64,000 nucleotides of DNA from Pantoea eucrina (GTDB lineage Bacteria; Pseudomonadota; Gammaproteobacteria; Enterobacterales; Enterobacteriaceae). The stretch is from contig NZ_MAYN01000001.1 of the NCBI RefSeq assembly GCF_001691555.1, forward strand, positions 360,084 to 424,083. The letters run 5' to 3'. The notes beneath the pieces were generated by a model, which was not told the origin of the DNA, made no database searches, and worked only from the letters and a program-made list of their open reading frames with translations. Positions 25,801 through 33,083 of the stretch are shown piece by piece (position 1 is the stretch's first letter; each line of letters starts with the position of its first letter). A program made the position numbers and the translations under genes.

Positions 25801-25865
25801 AAGAGATTGACGGTAACGGTGCGCGCGGCTGGCACTACAATGCCGGTGTGCGCTGGTCGTTTTAA
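19860..25865 (+). CDS. Giant type Va autotransporter (beta-helix passenger, C-terminal beta-barrel)
   Basis: 2001 residues. A signal peptide (about 1-25, ending LNASAE) leads a passenger of about 1,650 residues built of short Asn/Gly-rich turns (INNGTLN, MNNGVINL, NAGTINV, INNGRIVI) typical of a right-handed beta-helix adhesin. A pair of Cys (VCADGVLC) marks the passenger-barrel junction, followed by the autotransporter barrel (about residues 1720-2001) with GEMFVRYLGANMHY and a terminal WSF, the final Phe recognised by Bam. I use GTG with a GAGGA SD rather than the ATG at 19800, which lies before the hairpin. Likely a surface adhesin or aggregation factor; passenger target unknown. Confidence 0.92.
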   Translation: MFKLNPVLLALIAAQGMMFPVLNASAEILKPYTPENNDYKAGAFYLRDGSVQTLTGLPQFTPGESGVTRTTLGELQRAGRIVTDTLTGQPRINVGQQNLNIVIPDPANNSYKSFHVYDSLAFTDLPGINTETQVEDFYAVNDRQYIDARVASVTRGTLNINIGRPDRNAGSATNRWSMAARQSQLFTTAQRGHLNWNSNNRIIFTAVEAPPANNQLTLSRDSVVNYTGTFNVNTRDGGVTTFTVTSLAELRNYNDWLINQLLNDNITQEAYGHAFNKAFSLNEGRVLYRTGAADSRDEVRLPVGERVVLSANGPDASVKISAQRTLEVINASTAMQASNGATAIIDGKLAVTGSGSTASRALALLSGSTGINNGTLNAGFLNNASGTGVDSRTLGDIGKAVAVKSGSRFMNNGVINLAPGNGSESRESSAIWIAQGSAVNRGSINVGVTDVVNNSSATGVTLSAAGHFVNAEKGTIAIGRSPQNRKTDRTQEVAVNLSGGVSGIQQSGNSSVINNGRIVIGSRVQNAAGMRVENAPYALTLNNGVIDINGRAQPQPLENIGMLVLNAGQYGRVGNAGTINVNGDNSTGLRILATKNHSASAWSAGTINVKGDADLPGGTHNTAVRVTGEQGGQARAMLRGRINLQGDAAIGVRADGNARVDIAASAVPRAGEGRNQISFLIQGPDARIRLPASGRYATSSPNGTLFRLADGADFNASGTTLSLNAPGATGIVGSGRGSDIVTRNAVFNAGAYASAVRIEGGAQGTLNAETRLRLTGKGASAATVDGYKYDLSGRIISAGFLPDSRTLLTSHAAIRGLADGQSGLVALNQAQLINTGHITSGGEGSVGILARFGAKVVNRGDISVLRGATGLYAGGFATPEESTATTEITTRGALNVYGGSGNRQTTLGAVASGEQAVLNQNGLINLYGANVVGARAEKNAIINSGATSRVVFHHDNQIGYQATDVDSIIFSSGGSTDVSTAGSTLYQVSNGGDVYAREPGTITLSGANTTGVSVSGSTSYAYRTDRYNVNGRGAAALRVYERGEGIVTSPIALNGNNTSGVITAGDQATVYAASDITGRGRQITAFDAGYYSAIFNQYQGVVNLTGPESTGARVHDNASFLNFGSVRIASGTGIDASSGYGYYYPRESSRLQVDDGIAALRVGNSGGLAVQGDGQGYSTITASGRADGVLLDNGAQWFQASDITLGAYGRGSVINNRAGLTAISLQNVRLETGRGTGIRSAVSFDGEGYAQIIVGEGGTGYLFANEDGSATRNDLFIGQGYSITVPGKGTAIRANTTGDVVTAGSIAIESANGGSAVVTRTARRVINQGNITSQSLVAPIIDLRGGASVFINEGTVTAPNPHTVVVAGGASRDVVALLGGRVTGDVHTGNGEDTLIVTGGTLKGSLTMGSGANNRATVQNISLQDTRHITTAGGAGSTLNLHDLTARGGSFASDDPKKGTNIGAGWSTLNFSGTRWTLTDNLRLAHSTINIDANSTLQAGNGIQPLLQGGSATSLQVNNAGTLDLTNGSSQAGNSLTINGDLTSVNGTLRLNSAATRSDSLRVNGNVSGTTLIDDELRGAPLMDRNRDGIIGATEGVSLAQVSGRAAPQSFALKQGYVASGPWQYRLYSFAPGSSAASQRQLSGSGDDFSDYRLANAFVCADGVLCQPQSGNGKTGLRRAVTPQIPSYISAPVGLAWYTLAITDDLHKRLGELRQQHDPDAADGEMFVRYLGANMHYQSSRGLSNYGYDADLDYSAVQLGGNLIRLDGADDSLRGGIAWTRGNTRIRPHAADGYSSTAFDSDSVALYGTWQHNSGLYVDSSLSWNRYRGETDIMRQKAVASPEGSGWAASLESGYAIEMTQGWRIEPQAQLTWQRLDMDSLTDRDQTRVSWDRYQQTVGRLGARLDRTWQDESLRQYTPYLRVNYYHGWGGTAKTRAGTADGTDSQRFDSGKFGQMWNVGLGGTATLTRDVSLYAETDYRKEIDGNGARGWHYNAGVRWSF

Positions 25866-25876
25866 GCGGGGATATT

Positions 25877-25906
25877 AGCCGGCCTGAGCAGGATTTCAGG
25901 CCGGCT
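25877..25906. terminator. Strong hairpin between convergent autotransporter and LysE genes
   Basis: AGCCGGCCTGA/TCAGGCCGGCT, a perfect 11-bp stem with an 8-nt loop, lies between the two convergent stop codons. There is no U-run, so it is a likely but atypical bidirectional terminator. Confidence 0.6.
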
Positions 25907-25921
25907 GCGGCAAGAGTGTGC

Positions 25922-26545
25922 TCAGCGACGGCTCAGGGCCAGACGGGCTGCAAAGGCCAGAAAAATGGCGCCGGTGGTACGATCCATCCAGCGAATAACC
26001 TGCTCTTTTCGCAGTATTGTCGCCAGCGGGCGCGTGGCGCTTATCAGTATCATCGACCAGCACGTCCCGATCGCTATATGGATACTGACCAGAATAAACG
26101 TCCAGAGTACCGGTGAGTGGCCCTGCGGAATAAACTGCGGCAAAAAAGAGACATAGAAAATGCCAATCTTAGGGTTGAGTGCGTTTCCGAGTACGCCTTT
26201 CAAAAACCAGTTTGCGCTATTTTTAGCGGTATGGTCAGCCAGTGTCAGCTGCTTTCTCGGGCGCAGCAGCATGTTAATGCCCAGCCAGCTCAGGTAAAGA
26301 GCGCCACAATATTTCAGCATGTCATAAGCCAGTTCTGACACTGCGATGAGTGCGCCCAGACCGAACGCAACGGCGGCTCCCCAGACCAGACAGCCGGTGC
26401 TGATACCCAGCGCCGCGTGAACCGCCTGTTTTCTTCCCTCAACCGTTGCCGTTCTCAGGACCAGCGCGGTATCCAGGCCCGGCGTCAGAGTCAGTAACAG
26501 CGCGGCAACGCTGAATGCCAGCAGCGCATCCATCATGATCATCAT
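25922..26545 (-). CDS. LysE/RhtB-family amino-acid exporter
   Basis: A 207-residue inner-membrane protein with about six transmembrane segments. The family signature LTPGLDTALVLR near the N-terminus (usually LTPGPDxLxV) and NALNPKIGIFYVSFLPQFI in the middle identify it as LysE/RhtB, exporters of basic amino acids, homoserine, threonine or related compounds. The usual Pro-Asp in the first motif is Leu-Asp here. AAGGAGAT SD at the first ATG. Single gene, convergent with the autotransporter. Substrate unknown. Confidence 0.87.
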   Translation of the reverse strand: MMIMMDALLAFSVAALLLTLTPGLDTALVLRTATVEGRKQAVHAALGISTGCLVWGAAVAFGLGALIAVSELAYDMLKYCGALYLSWLGINMLLRPRKQLTLADHTAKNSANWFLKGVLGNALNPKIGIFYVSFLPQFIPQGHSPVLWTFILVSIHIAIGTCWSMILISATRPLATILRKEQVIRWMDRTTGAIFLAFAARLALSRR

Positions 26546-27121
26546 TTATCTCCTTAAGGCAACAGGTTTTCTCTGCTCCCGGGCTGCTAAGCAGCAGGTG
26601 TGTGCAGCATCATCTTCCCGGCCAGCGGGCGATCTGCAGCATATAGCGTTCGCGATGAACGCTCAATTACCGCCAGAGCGCAAAACGCACTGCTGCATAC
26701 CCGACCCGGGGAAATAATCATCGCCCTGGTAATGGCCCGTCATACAGAAATAAATATCCGACGCCGCGATCTGCTGTGATAAAAAAGTTAAAACGGTGTC
26801 AGTGATAATAAAATAAAAGAGGCGAAGGTTTGCAGCCAGTAAATATATTAACGCCCGGCTATTCCTGCCGCGGGCTATAAGGGCGGCGGTGCCGGGGCGG
26901 ATCACATGCTGCCGGAAACGGCCAGGCAGGCTATTGTATTCAGGAAGAAAGTGACAGCTACGGCATCGCCAATGTATTACCCGACAGGGCAGAAGGCTGC
27001 AGGTTAAAGCGGGCTGCCCGCATAATTAAAAAATCTCCTGAAATAACGTTGCTTTATTTCTATTCTGAACTATCTGTTTATAGGGACATCCGGTTAATTT
27101 TTATTCCACGAGGACTAATGT
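26546..27121. other. Non-coding stretch
   Basis: About 575 bp between the divergent LysE exporter and the DUF1471 gene. It must hold both promoters. I see no gene, terminator or recognised RNA; an 80-codon minus-strand frame at 26663-26905 has no SD or family resemblance. Confidence 0.4.
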
Positions 27122-27388
27122 ATGAAACGTAAAATAATGGTCGCTGCTGCTCTGTTTCTGGGAACACTTGCCTCTGGCTCCGTTTTAGCCGCGCAGGAGA
27201 TCACTAAAGAACAGGCCAGCCAATATCAGGAAGTGGGCAAGATAAGCTCAATGAAAGAGCAGACTGCACCTTCAGATGCCAAAGCTGACCTGTCTAAAAA
27301 GGCAGATGAAATGGGCGGTAAATACTACGTGATTACCTCTGCAAAAGAAGGTTCAAAGATGTCAGCTACCGCTACCGTGTACAAGTAA
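27122..27388 (+). CDS. DUF1471 (YdgH/BhsA/McbA-like) periplasmic stress protein
   Basis: An 88-residue secreted protein: signal peptide ending SGSVLAA, then a single DUF1471 domain with YQEVGKISSM, a short helix KADLSKKADEMGG and KYYVITSAKEGSKMSATATVYK. E. coli members (BhsA, McbA, YhcN) are induced by stress and affect biofilm and copper permeability. The mature size of about 65 residues is normal for the family. It is monocistronic, followed by a hairpin at 27412-27433. Confidence 0.88.
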   Translation: MKRKIMVAAALFLGTLASGSVLAAQEITKEQASQYQEVGKISSMKEQTAPSDAKADLSKKADEMGGKYYVITSAKEGSKMSATATVYK

Positions 27389-27411
27389 AAGCGGGCCTGT
27401 TATATACCAGC

Positions 27412-27433
27412 GGCAGGCTATGGATGGCCTGCC
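27412..27433 (+). terminator. Hairpin after DUF1471 gene
   Basis: GGCAGGC/GCCTGCC 7-bp stem with an 8-nt loop, 24 bp after the stop codon. No U-run follows, so termination is probable but not certain. Confidence 0.45.
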
Positions 27434-27613
27434 TGACTTGCTCCGCCAGACCTCCCTGTTATCATCGCTGATACCTGCTGCCTGCCTCACCTTTTCCTGA
27501 ATCGACACAATTTAACCCCATGTCATTGCCAGGTTTCCGTTTCTATCCATATGATTCTTCTGTTTTTTACAAAAAGTTACATTTTCGCTGGAATCTTTTA
27601 GAGAATTGCTAAA

Positions 27614-27632
27614 GCAAATGATTATCATTGCC
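27614..27632. promoter_or_regulatory. Fur box
   Basis: GCAAATGATTATCATTGCC matches the 19-bp Fur consensus GATAATGATAATCATTATC at most positions, including the central ATGATwATCAT. It ends 50 bp before the fhuE start, so iron-replete repression is expected. Confidence 0.8.
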
Positions 27633-27681
27633 ATTCGCATAATGAATCTGGCTTCAGCCTGCCTGTGTTGCACGGATAACG

Positions 27682-29898
27682 ATGATAACCAGCACAGAAC
27701 GGCTTAACCTTATACCCACGCGTAATGGAAAATTTATGGCTTTTTATAGCAGGGAATCAGGGCTTAACAACCTCTTCAGCATCTCATTACTGGCACTGAC
27801 CGTACATACTCTTCTTACTCCTGCCCGGGCAGCTGAGGAGGATGCACAGGAGATGATTGTCAGCACTAATCCGGCCGATAACAGTGCGCTCAGTAACCAG
27901 AACTATGCGGTGCAGACCACCCGCGCAGGCACGAAATTAATGCTGACACCGCGCGATGTACCGCAGTCTCTTAGCGTCGTGACACAGCAGCGCATGCAGG
28001 ATCAGGATTTGCAGTCGGTTAATGATGTATTAACCAACGTTACCGGCATATCCACTAATCTTATCGACAGTGAACGCTCTGAGTACTATTCACGCGGCTT
28101 CAAAGTCAGCAACTTTACGTTTGATGGTATTCCGGCGTTAGTCAATGACGCATGGAATTACGGTGATGCAGCATCTGACTCCGCCATTTATGACCGCATT
28201 GAGATCGTGCGCGGTGCAACCGGCCTGATGACCGGCGCGGGCAGCCCGGCTGCTTCAATCAACATGGTGCGCAAACATGCCGACAGCAAAATCGCTACCG
28301 GGACGCTAAGTGCCAGCTATGGCAGCTGGCATAAGCAGCGTTATGTGGCAGATCTCTCTTCTCCGCTGAACGGGGATGGCAGCCTGCGTGGCCGCGTTGT
28401 GAGCGGCTACACTGACCAGCAGAGCTGGCTGGATCGCTATCAGAAGACTAAAAAGTTTATTTACGGTGTACTGGATGCCGATCTTTCCGAAAGCACCACC
28501 GTGTCGCTGGGGTATGACTACGAAGATAACAACACCGGCAATCCGACCTGGGGTGGTTTGCCGATGTTTTACAGCAACAATGCCACCACGCATTACGATC
28601 GCAGCCTGAATTCAGCAGCCAGCTGGGCACGCTACAATACCCACTCCCGTAAAGTCTTTGCAGATATTGAGCATCACTTTGATAACGGCTGGAATATGCA
28701 TATCAACGGCACGCATGCCGAAAACAGGTTCAGCGATAAGCTGCTCTATGTGATGGGGAATCCCGATCGGGAGAGCGGTGAGGGGACGACCGGCTACGGC
28801 AGCATGGATCGCGGCAAGCGTAAACTGGACTCTGTTGATGGCTTTGCCAGCGGCCCCTTTGAGCTGGCTGGTCGTCAGCATCTGTTAATGGCGGGTGCCA
28901 GTTACAGTCGGCAGCACAATGCCACTTACAGTCAGGATGGTTTCAGCGATGCAGAAGCACGTGAGATCACTGCTGCAGATATGGGTATTTTTGATAACCA
29001 CTGGCGCGGTAATGTAGCGGAGCCGGCGTGGCAGGGCTGGTATCGCAACGCCAATGACACGGTCCGGCAGAAATCCGTTTACAGCGCAGCACGTCTGTCG
29101 CTGGCCGATCCGCTGTCACTGATTGTTGGCGCGCGCTATACCCAGTGGAGCACCACCGGCAGCAGCGGAGAAATGACCAAGAATAACACCACACCTTATG
29201 CAGGGCTGGTGTATGACATCAATGAAACCTGGTCCGCTTATGGCAGTTACACCGCTATTTTCCTGCCGCAGACCTATCGCGATACCCGTGGCGGTTACCT
29301 GTCACCCGTAACCGGGAAAAGCTATGAAACCGGGCTGAAATCTGCCTGGAACGATGGCCTGCTCACTGCCACCGTGGCGATATTCCGTATCGAAGAGGAT
29401 GATGTCGGTCAGGCGCTTGATGGGGTCTACCTGAGTGGCAGCGAGCAGGCTTATGTCGCCGCTAAAGGTGCTGTGAGTAAAGGCGCAGAGTTTGAACTGA
29501 ATGGCGCACTGACTGACAATCTGCAACTGACGTTTGGTGCCACCCGCTACGTTGCGCGTGACAAACGTGGCCGCTTTAACAGCTACCAGCCGCAGACTTC
29601 CTTTAAGCTTTTTACCCGTTATCAGCTGGCTGCCATTCCTGATCTGACCATTGGCGGCGGCGTTAACTGGCAGAATCGGGTATTTAAGGATGTGACCAAC
29701 GCCAGCGGTGAGAGCGTACGGGTGTATCAGGGCAGCTATCCGCTGGCTTCGCTGTTTGCCCGCTATCAGGTGAATAAGCAGGTTGCCGTGCAGGCCAACC
29801 TCGATAATCTTTTTGATCGCCACTATTACAGCTATATGAACAGTTACGTATATGGTGAGCCACGAAATGTGAACGTCAGTGTCTCCTGGCAATTCTGA
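27682..29898 (+). CDS. fhuE: FhuE-like TonB-dependent ferric siderophore receptor
   Basis: A 738-residue outer-membrane receptor aligned with E. coli FhuE (ferric coprogen, rhodotorulic acid, ferrioxamine B) across its length. Landmarks: TonB box-like EMIVST near the mature N-terminus, plug motifs DVPQSLSVVTQQRMQDQ, EYYSRGF, and ERIEIVRGATGLMTGAGSP; barrel motifs PTWGGLPM, NNTTPYAGLVYDIN and the C-terminal VSVSWQF with final Phe. Signal cleavage is probably at TPARA. Start uncertain: ATG 27682 or 27736. A Fur box lies just upstream. Imports Fe(III)-hydroxamates with TonB-ExbBD. Confidence 0.92.
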   Translation: MITSTERLNLIPTRNGKFMAFYSRESGLNNLFSISLLALTVHTLLTPARAAEEDAQEMIVSTNPADNSALSNQNYAVQTTRAGTKLMLTPRDVPQSLSVVTQQRMQDQDLQSVNDVLTNVTGISTNLIDSERSEYYSRGFKVSNFTFDGIPALVNDAWNYGDAASDSAIYDRIEIVRGATGLMTGAGSPAASINMVRKHADSKIATGTLSASYGSWHKQRYVADLSSPLNGDGSLRGRVVSGYTDQQSWLDRYQKTKKFIYGVLDADLSESTTVSLGYDYEDNNTGNPTWGGLPMFYSNNATTHYDRSLNSAASWARYNTHSRKVFADIEHHFDNGWNMHINGTHAENRFSDKLLYVMGNPDRESGEGTTGYGSMDRGKRKLDSVDGFASGPFELAGRQHLLMAGASYSRQHNATYSQDGFSDAEAREITAADMGIFDNHWRGNVAEPAWQGWYRNANDTVRQKSVYSAARLSLADPLSLIVGARYTQWSTTGSSGEMTKNNTTPYAGLVYDINETWSAYGSYTAIFLPQTYRDTRGGYLSPVTGKSYETGLKSAWNDGLLTATVAIFRIEEDDVGQALDGVYLSGSEQAYVAAKGAVSKGAEFELNGALTDNLQLTFGATRYVARDKRGRFNSYQPQTSFKLFTRYQLAAIPDLTIGGGVNWQNRVFKDVTNASGESVRVYQGSYPLASLFARYQVNKQVAVQANLDNLFDRHYYSYMNSYVYGEPRNVNVSVSWQF

Positions 29899-29918
29899 CT
29901 GCGCAACACTCAATATCC

Positions 29919-29955
29919 GCATTCAGGCATGCAACACGCTGACATGCCTGAATGC
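29919..29955 (+). terminator. Long hairpin after fhuE
   Basis: GCATTCAGGCATG and CATGCCTGAATGC form a perfect 13-bp inverted repeat with an 11-nt loop, 20 bp after the fhuE stop. It lacks a strong U-tract (TTCCGTTATT follows), so it may stabilise the mRNA 3' end as well as terminate. Confidence 0.55.
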
Positions 29956-30191
29956 TTCCGTTATTACCCGCACGCTTGTCTCCTTTCTGCACGCTCAGGC
30001 CGCTCATCTATACTGACTATTCCAGCCGGACCTGCACCGGCATTCTGCCGGCAATCTAAAGTCCGGCACGCAGGTAAAAAGCGTTTTGATAATGTGGCCG
30101 TGTGAATGTGTTTATTACATAGCGCGTTCCTGCCTTATATCCCGGCAGAACGCAAGAACAAATAAATTTCTCACTATCCGGAAGATCACGA

Positions 30192-30665
30192 ATGAAAATA
30201 ACGCATTTTGTTTATTCTGCCCTGATTGGCGTTGTCGCCAGCTGCCGTTCAATGACGCCGATGGCAGCGCTTGCTGTGGCACGCCTTGCGAAGCGCGATA
30301 CCTCTGGCACGCTGCTGCTGCTGGACCGGCCGCTATTTAAATATGGCGCGTTAGCGATGGGGATAGGGGAACTGTTTGGTGACAAAATGCAGTCAGCGCC
30401 GGACCGCACTGTATTTCCGGGTCTGTCTGCGCGCGTGGCCAGTGCCGGGATTGCCGGGGCCGCGCTGGCGCCCAGGGGAGAGGAAAAAACCGGGGCCGCG
30501 ATAGCTATTTCTGCCGCTGTGCCACTGGCTTATGCCACGCTCGCAGCACGCAAAAAAGCCATAGCAGATATCGGGCAGACCAGAAGTGGCCTGATTGAAG
30601 ATACGCTCATTGTTGCTCTCGGAGCTGCAGTGGTCTTTTTCGCCACGCGTTCTGACCGTCATTAA
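30192..30665 (+). CDS. DUF4126 small membrane protein
   Basis: A 157-residue, Ala-rich protein with several hydrophobic helices (about 5-22, 78-95, 103-120, 137-153). The opening SALIGVVASCRSMTPMAALAVAR matches DUF4126 proteins, where the GxxxxSRSMTP element is typical. Function unknown. A weak AAGATCAC precedes the ATG, and it lies between fhuE and a convergent YmgB-like gene. Confidence 0.72.
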   Translation: MKITHFVYSALIGVVASCRSMTPMAALAVARLAKRDTSGTLLLLDRPLFKYGALAMGIGELFGDKMQSAPDRTVFPGLSARVASAGIAGAALAPRGEEKTGAAIAISAAVPLAYATLAARKKAIADIGQTRSGLIEDTLIVALGAAVVFFATRSDRH

Positions 30666-30810
30666 TGACAGGATGATCCTGGCGGGTCACTATAAAGCGG
30701 GGCAGCTCGGGTTTCTGACTGAGGCCAGGATAAGACGTTGATGATGGGGTGAGGGCAGGTTATGTGCCTTTTATCCGTTCCTGCAGGTTTTACCTGAATA
30801 AACAACCGGG

Positions 30811-30911
30811 TGTCATCCCTGACAGCTTCTCCGGCCGGTACGCGTCGGACGCGCCCGTTATGAGGCTGGCTTATCTTCGTCGTTTTCCGGCCGGAGCCGG
30901 GCAACGTTTAG
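30811..30911. repeat. Short duplicated element, copy B (partner 1647-1746)
   Basis: Begins at the stop of the YmgB-like gene 30908-31174 and extends about 95 bp downstream of it. Ends are alike in both copies (CCCTGACAGcTTCTCCGGCC and GGAGCCGGgcaACGT). The two loci thus share both the gene and its 3' flank. Confidence 0.55.
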
Positions 30912-31174
30912 TGGTGTTTTCCGTCGTCGTCCGGGTCTGCTCTCATCGTTAAGTGCAGCCCACCCTGTTCACGCATATCAGTTTGAGAAAAACCATTAAG
31001 CCAGTGTTTGGCTTTTCTGATTTTCTCCGCTCTGACCGCGTTAGCGGCATTACCAGCCATCAAATCCAGCGCCTCTGTTAAAGTTTGCTGGTTAATGTCC
31101 TGTCCCGCCAGTGCAAGGTTGAGTGCTGCCTCTCCGATGACAGGTTTCTCCTGATCGTCGTCGTGTTCAAACAC
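30908..31174 (-). CDS. YmgB/AriR-like small regulatory protein (paralogue 3)
   Basis: An 88-residue protein with IGEAALNLALAGQDINQQTL and a C-terminal helix KIRKAKHWLNGF; the fit to E. coli AriR (LGQAVTNLMLSGDNVNNKN) is the best of the three paralogues. An acidic N-terminus (EHDDDQEKP) and a C-terminal DPDDDGKHH tail are special to this copy. I chose a GTG start preceded by AGGAGG at 8 nt; upstream in-frame codons to 31261 lack an SD. An HxlR gene ends 106 bp upstream on the same strand. Confidence 0.72.
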   Translation of the reverse strand: MFEHDDDQEKPVIGEAALNLALAGQDINQQTLTEALDLMAGNAANAVRAEKIRKAKHWLNGFSQTDMREQGGLHLTMRADPDDDGKHH

Positions 31175-31280
31175 TGAATACACCTCCTGATACGCGTCAA
31201 TGACAACCTCACCGTTAACTGTAGTTCCGGCATAAATAAAATGCCCGCCCCGGCAACGCATACGGTTTTAAGAACAGGGG

Positions 31281-31754
31281 TTAACAGTCGTGTTCAGCTT
31301 TTTTAGCGGTAATAACGCTGTTACGGTAACAATCAGCGGGCCCAAGGACGCGACCATTTGAGGCACGAACTTCCAGTGTCAACAGCGGCTCGCCGTTAAC
31401 GTTATCCAGCAACACCGAATGCATTTCACCTTGTTTATACAGGTAACGCTCACCCCATTGCCGCATGGCAACCACAACGGGAAAGGCAGATCGACCCATG
31501 TCGGTCAGAATATATTCTTTATAGGCACTGCCATCGGAAGCAGGGCTGATCTCAAGTACACCTATCTCAATTAAGTGTTTTAAACGTGTTGCCAGTATGT
31601 TTTTTGCCAGCCCCAGGTTTTTCCGGAACTCACTGAATCTGCGCACATCGTCAAACGCTTCACGAAGGATCATGAAGCACCAGCGCTCACCAATCGACTC
31701 CACGGCCCGGGCAACAGGACACTCACTGGTCTGAAGCGATTTCTGTTTTGCCAT
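31281..31754 (-). CDS. HxlR-family transcriptional regulator
   Basis: A 157-residue winged-helix regulator. CPVARAVESIGERWCFMILREAF, RRFSEFRKNLGLAKNILATRLKHL and LTDMGRSAFPVVVAMRQWGERY are the HxlR signature regions; a Cys near the N-terminus (SECPVARA) is the redox/aldehyde-sensing position in several members. Start placed at ATG after AAGGACG. Divergent from the MFS gene at 31872, its likely target. Confidence 0.9.
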   Translation of the reverse strand: MAKQKSLQTSECPVARAVESIGERWCFMILREAFDDVRRFSEFRKNLGLAKNILATRLKHLIEIGVLEISPASDGSAYKEYILTDMGRSAFPVVVAMRQWGERYLYKQGEMHSVLLDNVNGEPLLTLEVRASNGRVLGPADCYRNSVITAKKAEHDC

Positions 31755-31817
31755 TGCGTCGTCCTTATGTCGTTTTACGCCTGTCAGCATATCCAGCCTG
31801 AAAAGAAGTTGCAAAAA

Positions 31818-31850
31818 GAAACCTATACAGGTAGTTATAAAAGTGGTTTC
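31818..31850. promoter_or_regulatory. Candidate HxlR operator
   Basis: GAAACC and GGTTTC form an inverted repeat with a 21-bp spacer in the divergent promoter region between the HxlR and MFS genes. Arm length and spacing are compatible with a dimeric winged-helix protein, but the arms are short. Confidence 0.35.
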
Positions 31851-31871
31851 AAATTAAAACTTGAGGGCAAT

Positions 31872-33083
31872 ATGGCTGAGATACCAGGCGGGGCAGCAGA
31901 CGGCAAAAAAGGCATACCAGCAGAAGACAACCACACGCTTTCCTCCCGGGCAGTCCTGCTGTTTTCGTTAACGAGCGCGCTTGCTGTCGGAAATGTCTAT
32001 ATGGTGCAGCCCCTGCTGGAAGCGATCGCTAAAAGCCTGCATGTGGCCCCGGGCTCCCTGGGAAGCGTTGTCGCCATCACGCAAACGGGATATGCGCTGG
32101 GCCTGCTGTTACTGGTGCCGCTGGGAGACAGGTGCGATCGGAAAAAACTGGTGATCATTCAGCTACTGCTTTCTGCGGTGGCTTTAACCGTGGCGGCGCT
32201 GGCAACCCGTTTTATTATGCTGCTCTGCGCGTTGCTGCTGGTGGGGGTGATGGCCGTTGTCGCACAGGTTATTGTAGCGTGGGCGGCTACCGCCGCCGCG
32301 CCGTCACAGCGCGGCCGTGTGGTTGGCAGCATCACCAGCGGTATTGTACTGGGCATACTGCTTGCCCGGGTTGCTTCCGGCATGATTGCAGATATTGCAG
32401 GCTGGCGGGCAGTCTATTTCACGGCCGCAGGCTTGTTGCTGATGCTGACTGTTACGCTGTCGGTGCTGATACCAGCCCCGGGTTTACCACGGTTGCGTGC
32501 CTCATATCTTTCGCTTGTGCAGTCCATGTTTGCGCTTTTCATCACCGACTCCCGACTGCGTCAACGTGGAATCATGACTTTCCTGATTTTCACCGCTTTT
32601 AGCCTGATGTGGACCTCCATGGTATTACCCCTCGCCGCCCTGTCTGCCTCGCTTACCCAAACCGGTCTGTTTGGTCTGGCTGGCGTGGCCGGTGCACTGG
32701 CAGCTTCAAGGGCCGGGGTCTGGGCTGACAGGGGGAAAGGTGCCCACATAAGCGCTATTGCGCTGCTGCTGCTGACTCTGTGCTGGCTGCCGCTGGCAGG
32801 TCTTGAGAGATCCTGGTGGCTTTTACTCGCGGGCATTATGATGCTGGATTTTGCGGTTCAGGCGGTTCATGTGATCAATCAAAGCGCTATTCTTGCCGCC
32901 CGGCCTGAAACGGCAAGCCGGCTGGTTGGCGCCAACATGTGTTTTTACTCACTGGGTAGTGCGCTGGGTGCCATCACAGCAACGCATCTGTATGCGATAT
33001 GGGGGTGGTATGCAGTCTGCTGCGCAGGCGCACTGATAAGCGTTTGTGCATTACTTTACGGGATAAAGGTATATCAGCAATGA
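31872..33083 (+). CDS. MFS drug-efflux type transporter (DHA1-like)
   Basis: A 403-residue, 12-helix transporter. The motif between TM2 and TM3 (PLGDRCDRKKLV) is the GxxxDRxGRK family loop. GNVYMVQPLLEAIAKSL at the start resembles YnfM/aromatic-compound exporters. ATG after GAGGGCAAT. It is divergent from HxlR, which usually controls efflux or detoxification genes. It overlaps, on the other strand, a decayed antitoxin fragment ending at 33074. Confidence 0.87.
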   Translation: MAEIPGGAADGKKGIPAEDNHTLSSRAVLLFSLTSALAVGNVYMVQPLLEAIAKSLHVAPGSLGSVVAITQTGYALGLLLLVPLGDRCDRKKLVIIQLLLSAVALTVAALATRFIMLLCALLLVGVMAVVAQVIVAWAATAAAPSQRGRVVGSITSGIVLGILLARVASGMIADIAGWRAVYFTAAGLLLMLTVTLSVLIPAPGLPRLRASYLSLVQSMFALFITDSRLRQRGIMTFLIFTAFSLMWTSMVLPLAALSASLTQTGLFGLAGVAGALAASRAGVWADRGKGAHISAIALLLLTLCWLPLAGLERSWWLLLAGIMMLDFAVQAVHVINQSAILAARPETASRLVGANMCFYSLGSALGAITATHLYAIWGWYAVCCAGALISVCALLYGIKVYQQ

